From: Lentisphaeria bacterium
Lineage (GTDB): Bacteria > Verrucomicrobiota > Lentisphaeria > Oligosphaerales > Oligosphaeraceae
DNA length: 10,375 bases
Direction of reading: 5' to 3'
Assembly (NCBI GenBank): GCA_028699735.1
Contig: JAQVUB010000053.1
Location: forward strand, 1 to 10,375
The notes under the pieces were generated by a model. It saw nothing but the letters and a program-made list of their open reading frames with translations, searched no databases and had not been told where the DNA came from. Made by a program: the position numbers and the translations under genes. Of this stretch, positions 6,386 to 10,375 are shown piece after piece. Positions within the stretch are counted from its first letter, which is position 1. Every line of letters begins with the position of its first letter.

Positions 6386-7063
6386 CTATTCCGCCGTGTT
6401 TTCTTTTGGATAATCCCGCAGTGAATTAAGTCGGTCTGCATCGATATGCTGGAATTCCCGGCTGATCTGGAAAACTGCGATGCCCATGACAAAGACGAGG
6501 ACGAAGACATCGAGCAGGATTCCCAGTTCGATAATAGCTCCATGTTCGAGCATCATGCCTGCCCCGAACAGGGCAATGCCGTTTTCAAAGGTCAAAAAAC
6601 CCAGCACTTGGGTCAACGCCTTGCGACGGGCAATGATCAGAAAGAGTCCGATCAGGATGCTGCTGAAAGCCACTGGCGCAACCAGCCGGGAGACCGGATT
6701 GATTGCCCCATCGAACTGCCTGGAAAACCAGAAAGAAGCTCCGATCATTACTAGCGCCAGCAGGCTGGATGCTCCATAGCCCAGTAGGGGTTCCAGTTCG
6801 CGGCGAACATCGGCTTTCTGCATGCTCCTGCGTAACAGATACGGCAGAATACCCCCCTTCACGACAATATTAATCAGGGCCAGCAGCACAATGCCAGTGC
6901 TAAAGCCTTTGTGCTCGAATCTTGCCACTGCCAGCGGCAGCAGGCCAAGCAGTAGGCCTTGGGCTGCCACCAGCCTGATGCAATGCAGCATGCGGCTCGA
7001 ACAGGTCAGCAGAAAGGAGCTGAGCAGGAAAAGCAGCAGCAAAATTTCAATCAAACCGTTCAT
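6386..7063 (-). CDS. hyfE: HyfE-like (NuoK-related) membrane subunit
   Basis: This 225-residue membrane protein has about six to seven hydrophobic helices and a charged C-terminal tail (SREFQHIDADRLNSLRDYPKENTAE). HyfE of hydrogenase-4 has a NuoK-like C-terminal half that completes the ion path next to the NuoH-like subunit. Here QVLGFLTFENGIALFGAGMM spans 152-171 with Glu160, and IIELGILLDVFVLVFVMG follows with Glu179, the pair of in-membrane acidic residues expected in this family. The start at 7063 is decided by a strong GGAGGGGGA at 7069-7077. That SD lies inside the short ORF at 7047-7133, whose end overlaps the hyfE start by 17 bases, so translational coupling is possible. Its length agrees with E. 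coli HyfE (about 216). It sits between hyfC and hyfF; the hyfD expected between them in E. coli is missing. Confidence 0.92.
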   Translation of the reverse strand: MNGLIEILLLLFLLSSFLLTCSSRMLHCIRLVAAQGLLLGLLPLAVARFEHKGFSTGIVLLALINIVVKGGILPYLLRRSMQKADVRRELEPLLGYGASSLLALVMIGASFWFSRQFDGAINPVSRLVAPVAFSSILIGLFLIIARRKALTQVLGFLTFENGIALFGAGMMLEHGAIIELGILLDVFVLVFVMGIAVFQISREFQHIDADRLNSLRDYPKENTAE

Positions 7064-7133
7064 CGAAGTCCCCCTCCATCAACACTTCATTGAGCAGAAA
7101 ATCGAGCAAAAAAATATCAAACCAATCACTCAT
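7047..7133 (-). CDS. Possible 28-residue upstream ORF overlapping hyfE start
   Basis: The ORF encodes a 28-residue peptide that begins MSDWFDIFLLDFLLNEVL and ends EGDFDERFD. It starts at 7133 with AGAGGG about 4 bases upstream and overlaps the hyfE start out of frame by 17 bases. The first part could be an amphipathic or membrane-associated helix; the second is strongly acidic. The hyfE ribosome site lies within its codons, so it could act as a translational-coupling leader. No family is recognised, and a chance ORF of 28 codons is quite possible. Confidence 0.3.
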   Translation of the reverse strand: MSDWFDIFLLDFLLNEVLMEGDFDERFD

Positions 7134-7153
7134 AAGACCCTCTCTATAACAAA

Positions 7154-7191
7154 TTTTTTTGGGGCTTTTCGTGCTTTTCGTTGTTAAAAAA
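7154..7191 (+). repeat. Intergenic repeat, copy F
   Basis: The plus strand reads TTTTTTTGGGGCTTTTCGTG then CTTTTCGTTGTTAAAAAA. It is the shortest CGTG array among the copies, with no extended module, though GGGG follows the T-run. It lies in the 162-base hyfC/hyfE gap, between the hyfC stop and the short upstream ORF. Confidence 0.75.
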
Positions 7192-7225
7192 GAATTCCAC
7201 TGTAACCAAGTTTTACGTAGTACGG

Positions 7226-8152
7226 TCAGCGGAACATCAGCATCAGGATCATTGCCATCAGTGCAAGCACCGGCACTCCCAGGAGCACCTGCGGCACTTT
7301 CAGGAAACGGAAGCGCGCAGTGACCGATTCGACCACGCCAAGGAGAACCGCGACCAGAATTTGCGCGACGAGAAAAACCGGCAATGCAGTCAGGCCGGTG
7401 AAGAGTCCGGCCGGCATGATGATCAGCACCCAGATGGCGGAAAACAGCCAAAGCTTCAGGGCGGCGGCATAATGAATCAGGGCCAGATCCGGTCCGCCGT
7501 AATCGAGGATCATAGCTTCATGAATCATGGTCAGCTCAAGATGCGTATCCGGATCATCAAAGGGAACCCGGCAATTTTCCGAAAGCAGGATGATAAAAAA
7601 GGCGATTGCCACCAGGAGCATGGCAGCTCCACCGAGCGACCAGGCTGAAGTACCGAAGCCGTTAAGCAATCCGGAGAGGCTGAAATGTCCGGTCAGCAGC
7701 ACCAGAAAGGCGATAATGCAGAAGAGTCCGATTTCGATCAGGGTGGCGAACTGCATTTCACGGCTGGCGCCCATGCCGGCGAAACTCGATCCGGTATCGA
7801 GAGCAGCCAGTACGCTGAACATCCGTGCCAGTCCAAGCAGGTAGAAAAAGAGCACAACATCGCCATCGAAAGCGAATGGAGAATCTGCAAAAGCAAAAGG
7901 CAGAAAGAGCATGCCAGTCAGCAGAGCGGCCATGGAAAGCAAGGGAGCCAGCGGCAGAATCCATGTGCTGGTATGACTGTATACGCTGCCCCTGCGCAAA
8001 AGTTTGAAGAGGTCAAAATAAAGCTGCCAGACGCTGGCTCCCTTGCAGCCCACCAGGCGCGCCTTGACCTTGTTAATCAGCCCCGGCAGCAAAGGACAAA
8101 AGACCAGGGACAAAATGACTCCACCCAGCCATAAGAAAAGAGTGCTTTTCAT
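7226..8152 (-). CDS. hyfC: HyfC/HycD-like (NuoH-family) membrane anchor subunit
   Basis: This 308-residue NuoH-family protein has about eight hydrophobic helices. It links the peripheral arm to the membrane arm. Family signs in order: KARLVGCKGASVWQLYFDLFKLL (30-52), GMGASREM (126-133) with the conserved Glu, ENCRVPFDDPDTHLELTMIH (192-211) and the following EAMILDYGGPDLALI, and ESVTARFRF (275-283). These include the acidic loop that contacts the large and small subunits in complex I. The length matches HycD/HyfC (about 310-320) and is shorter than many complex I NuoH proteins. The start at 8152 is set by the hydrophobic N-terminus MKSTLFLWLGG; there is no Shine-Dalgarno sequence, since repeat copy G runs right up to the ATG. 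It follows hyfB by about 50 bases of mostly repeat. Confidence 0.94.
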   Translation of the reverse strand: MKSTLFLWLGGVILSLVFCPLLPGLINKVKARLVGCKGASVWQLYFDLFKLLRRGSVYSHTSTWILPLAPLLSMAALLTGMLFLPFAFADSPFAFDGDVVLFFYLLGLARMFSVLAALDTGSSFAGMGASREMQFATLIEIGLFCIIAFLVLLTGHFSLSGLLNGFGTSAWSLGGAAMLLVAIAFFIILLSENCRVPFDDPDTHLELTMIHEAMILDYGGPDLALIHYAAALKLWLFSAIWVLIIMPAGLFTGLTALPVFLVAQILVAVLLGVVESVTARFRFLKVPQVLLGVPVLALMAMILMLMFR

Positions 8153-8192
8153 AAATTTTTGTGTCTTTTCGTGTCTTTTCGTTGTAAAAAAA
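8153..8192 (+). repeat. Intergenic repeat, copy G
   Basis: The plus strand reads AAATTTTTGTGTCTTTTCGT then GTCTTTTCGTTGTAAAAAAAC. It fills most of the hyfB/hyfC gap and abuts the hyfC start codon, so the hyfC leader is A-rich (ACACGAAAAGACACAAAA) with no SD. Its orientation matches copies A, D, E and F. Confidence 0.8.
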
Positions 8193-8202
8193 CGGCCCCC
8201 TC

Positions 8203-10125
8203 TTATCCGGCAAATCCCCAGACGAGCATAGCCAGCAGCGCAATGACCATAAACAGGATATAGAGATGCAGGTGCCCCGATTGCAGGCGGTGCGTAAAGA
8301 TGGCGATTTTGACGGTCCAGTCAACGAGCGGTTTCCAGAACATCTGTTCGCCGCCATCTTTGCAGGTGATTTCTACTTCCCCTTCTTTCGGAAAGAGTCC
8401 CTGCGGCAACAGCAAATTTTTCACAGGACGCAGGATTCCGGCGAACAGATCCACCAGCGGTTGCACAAAAGCTGTTCCAGTGTACTGCATGCGGGCATCC
8501 GGCCGGGCAAAACCGCAATCCCAGGTGCCCTGACGCACCTGACGATTGCCCCGCGGCAGCAGATAAATTCGCACACCATACAGGACAAAAGTCAGAATCA
8601 GCAGCAAAAGCGAGCTGCACGACACCATCTGCAGAAGACTGAAAATCTGCTCTGGGCAGACACTGTTGGGAGCCATCCCTGCTGGCCAGAGCAAACCCGT
8701 CTGCCCAGAAAACAACTTGGCCATTTTCAGCGCCAGAAATGGGGAGGCAATCACCAGCAGTATGCTCAAGCCCAGGAAGGAAAACAGCGGCAGCGTCATG
8801 CTGCGCGGCAGGGGAGCTGCCTCCCGGGCGACCTTGCTTCGCGGTTCGCCTTGAAAGACAGCGCCAACCGCTTTGGCAAAAACGGTTGCAGCGAGTCCAC
8901 CGCTCAAAGCTAGGGTCAGCATGGCCGCCAGCGACCAGGCCACCATCGTTTCATTGCCGGAAGCAATCCCCTTGCCCGCAGCGACATAAAGCAGCAATTC
9001 TCCAAAAAATGCGTTTCCCGGGGGCATTCCGCTGAGCGCGATAGCCGACAGCGTGAAGCAGGCACCGGTTTCCGGCAGGCGTTTTTGCAGGCCTCCGAGC
9101 TGATCCATATTCAGTATACCACTGGATTTCAGGACATTTCCGGCGGCCAGAAACAGGCCCCCTTTCAACGTGGCATGATTGAGCAGATGCAGAAAGGCGC
9201 CGCAAAAACCCAGCAGTGCGATATCCGTATTTTGCCAAGAGAGTCCCAGAAAGCCGAGTCCGAGTCCCATTCCCACAATGCCCATATTTTCAATACTCGA
9301 GTAGGCCAATAAACGCTTCAGATTCTTTTGCGGGAGGGCAAAGGTAACCCCGAGCAAAGCCCCGGCCATTCCGGTCAGCAGCAAAGCCATTCCCAGCTGC
9401 CCGGAACTCAGTACGCCAGGCAGAGTCATCCAACGCAGAATTCCGTAAAAACCCAGATTGATCATACCGGCTGAAAGCAGTGCCGACACCGGTGCGGGAG
9501 CAGCCGGATGCGCTTCCGGCAGCCAGATATGCAACAGAGGAAAGCCCGCCTTCAGACCAAAGCCCAGCAACCCGCAGACAAAAAAAGCGACTGGTGCAGT
9601 GACCGTTCCATTATTACGGAAAAGGAACATCAGCAGCAGCAGTGCGCCTCCGGCATGGCAGGCGAGAAAATAAATCCAGGCAGCCCGCATGCTTTCACGG
9701 GAATGGTGATCAAAAGCGACCAGCGCAAAGCTGAACAGGCCCATGCCCTCCCAGGCCAGCAGAAAGGCAACCGGCCCGCTTGCCTGAGTGACACCAATCA
9801 TTGATGCCAATGTCAGATTATAGAAAAACCAGAACAGCCCCAGACGCCCATCCCCATGCTTTCCGGACAAATACCCCACCGCATGAAGCGCAGACAAACT
9901 GCCTACCACCACAACCGGCAACAAAAATAACCAGGAAATAAATTCCGAAAAATCTCCAGCATCCGCCCGGGTGATCCGTACCATCACCCATATCAGAGCG
10001 ATCAGACTGCCCGCCAGGCAGGAACCCAGACCCAGTCCCGTCGCCACACGCCCGCGAGAATTGCAGAATAACGACAATAACCCGCCCGAACCAATCACCA
10101 CTATCGCCAAAATCGCAGGATTCAT
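8203..10125 (-). CDS. hyfB: HyfB/HycC-like antiporter-type membrane subunit
   Basis: This 640-residue membrane protein of the NuoL/HycC/HyfB family has about 14-16 hydrophobic helices. It is the first gene of the cluster and probably the distal ion-pumping subunit. Landmarks numbered from this start: Glu126 in LLAWEGMGLFSF; Lys192 in GLKAGFPLLHIWLPEAHPAA with His199 and His206; Lys267/Lys270 in LPQKNLKRLLAYSS; HLLNHATLKGGLFLAAGN with His313, His317 and Lys321. The C-terminal TWDCGFARPDARMQYTGTAF (534-553) is the diagnostic tail of HycC/HyfB proteins, absent from NuoM and NuoN. Two starts are possible. The one at 10134 has AAGG touching the ATG, which is too close; the one at 10125 has AAGGA at 10134-10138 with 8-base spacing, so I chose it. 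A hairpin with a T-run lies about 50 bases upstream. Confidence 0.94.
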   Translation of the reverse strand: MNPAILAIVVIGSGGLLSLFCNSRGRVATGLGLGSCLAGSLIALIWVMVRITRADAGDFSEFISWLFLLPVVVVGSLSALHAVGYLSGKHGDGRLGLFWFFYNLTLASMIGVTQASGPVAFLLAWEGMGLFSFALVAFDHHSRESMRAAWIYFLACHAGGALLLLMFLFRNNGTVTAPVAFFVCGLLGFGLKAGFPLLHIWLPEAHPAAPAPVSALLSAGMINLGFYGILRWMTLPGVLSSGQLGMALLLTGMAGALLGVTFALPQKNLKRLLAYSSIENMGIVGMGLGLGFLGLSWQNTDIALLGFCGAFLHLLNHATLKGGLFLAAGNVLKSSGILNMDQLGGLQKRLPETGACFTLSAIALSGMPPGNAFFGELLLYVAAGKGIASGNETMVAWSLAAMLTLALSGGLAATVFAKAVGAVFQGEPRSKVAREAAPLPRSMTLPLFSFLGLSILLVIASPFLALKMAKLFSGQTGLLWPAGMAPNSVCPEQIFSLLQMVSCSSLLLLILTFVLYGVRIYLLPRGNRQVRQGTWDCGFARPDARMQYTGTAFVQPLVDLFAGILRPVKNLLLPQGLFPKEGEVEITCKDGGEQMFWKPLVDWTVKIAIFTHRLQSGHLHLYILFMVIALLAMLVWGFAG

Positions 10126-10133
10126 CGTTCCCA

Positions 10134-10138
10134 TCCTT
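10134..10138 (-). promoter_or_regulatory. Ribosome binding site deciding the hyfB start
   Basis: AAGGA on the minus strand lies 8 bases before the ATG at 10125, a good Shine-Dalgarno spacing. The alternative in-frame ATG at 10134 overlaps this site and would have no usable SD, so the shorter form of HyfB is favoured. Confidence 0.6.
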
Positions 10139-10177
10139 ATGACGCTTCACTGCAACTGATCAGCAAAAATCACTTGC

Positions 10178-10207
10178 AAAAAAAATGACCGGAAACTCCT
10201 CCCGGCC
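10178..10207 (-). terminator. Intrinsic-terminator-like hairpin in the hyfB leader
   Basis: On the minus strand GGCCGGGA, loop GGAGT, and TTCCGGTC form an 8-bp stem with two G-T pairs, followed by one A and eight T. This has the form of a rho-independent terminator. It lies 52 bases before the hyfB start. It may end transcription of a gene beyond the right edge, or, if a promoter lies further right, act as an attenuator for the cluster. It has no T-run on the plus strand, so it is minus-strand specific. Confidence 0.55.
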
Positions 10208-10215
10208 CTGAAAGT

Positions 10216-10272
10216 ATTATCAGCTGCTAAAATTTCGTACTATCAAAATAATTGCATATTAGAAAATTTCAA
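10216..10272 (-). promoter_or_regulatory. AT-rich stretch with weak sigma70-like promoter matches
   Basis: On the minus strand TTGAAA (10267-10272) and TATTTT (10245-10250) are 16 bases apart. TTGATA (10241-10246) and GATAAT (10216-10221) are 19 bases apart. Neither is a strong match, and AT-rich DNA gives such pairs by chance. If either is used, the terminator-like hairpin at 10178-10207 falls inside the leader. No riboswitch fold or operator was recognised here. Confidence 0.2.
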
Positions 10273-10340
10273 GCCATAATACGACAAAACAAGACAAATA
10301 ATGCAATACCTCACTCCACGGTTGGCCTTCACTATTTTCC

Positions 10341-10375
10341 CAGTCCGACCAGTCCGACCAGTCCGACCTGTCTGA
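10341..10375 (-). repeat. Period-9 tandem repeat (CAGTCCGAC) at the right edge
   Basis: Three exact units of CAGTCCGAC run at 10341-10367, followed by a decayed unit CTGTCTGA that reaches the window end, so the array may continue. The reverse complement GTCGGACTG differs at two positions from the GTCGGATCG unit at 6260. It lies at the upstream end of the hyfB leader. Confidence 0.65.

Noticed and set aside
10135..10375. Sigma54 promoter upstream of hyfB (TGG ... TTGCA near 10285-10320)
   Set aside because: The GG and GC elements are 11 bases apart, not 10, and the TGGCAC half is poor.

Overview
This window carries one long co-oriented gene cluster on the minus strand, read from right to left. 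It encodes a membrane-bound complex related to group 4 [NiFe]-hydrogenases and respiratory complex I, followed by proB (glutamate 5-kinase) and a U32-family gene that runs off the left edge. In transcription order the genes are hyfB-like, hyfC-like, hyfE-like, hyfF-like, hyfG-like, a hyfH/hyfI-like fusion, proB and U32. No convincing gene was found on the plus strand. No tRNA, rRNA, CRISPR array or transposase was seen.

The six complex genes give a small but coherent machine. Two antiporter-like membrane subunits (HyfB, HyfF), a NuoH-like anchor (HyfC) and a NuoK-like subunit (HyfE) form the membrane arm. A NuoC-NuoD-like large subunit (HyfG) and a NuoB-like small subunit with a fused two-cluster ferredoxin domain form the peripheral arm. 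The large subunit lacks three of the four cysteines that hold the NiFe centre: the first motif keeps only one Cys, and the second reads DPSFHN where active enzymes have DPCxxC. The small subunit keeps all four ligands of its proximal [4Fe-4S] cluster. This is the pattern of the Ehr (energy-converting hydrogenase-related) complexes. I therefore read it as an ion-translocating oxidoreductase whose electron donor and acceptor are unknown, probably not a hydrogenase.

The second theme is repeats. A family of short intergenic repeats (T-rich, built on CGTGTTTTTT units and ending CGTTGTTAAAAAA) occurs seven times and occupies six of the seven gaps between consecutive genes; only the 17-base hyfG/hyfI gap is free. 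In the roughly 320-base gap between hyfF and hyfG two copies face each other and make a large inverted repeat whose A-tracts are spaced exactly 10 bp apart. Three copies carry an additional conserved module. Separate period-9 and period-21 short repeats lie in other gaps. Some genes, notably hyfC and the U32 gene, have a repeat directly against the start codon and no visible Shine-Dalgarno sequence.

Right of hyfB is a 250-base leader with AT-rich promoter-like sequence, then a good intrinsic-terminator hairpin about 50 bases before the start codon, then a clear ribosome binding site. A 28-codon ORF with its own SD overlaps the start of hyfE.

The organism is a bacterium with moderately high GC coding DNA and AT-rich repeat-laden gaps. 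Such repeats are common in environmental genomes, including the PVC group (Kiritimatiellota, Lentisphaerota), but the lineage is a guess from general impression only.
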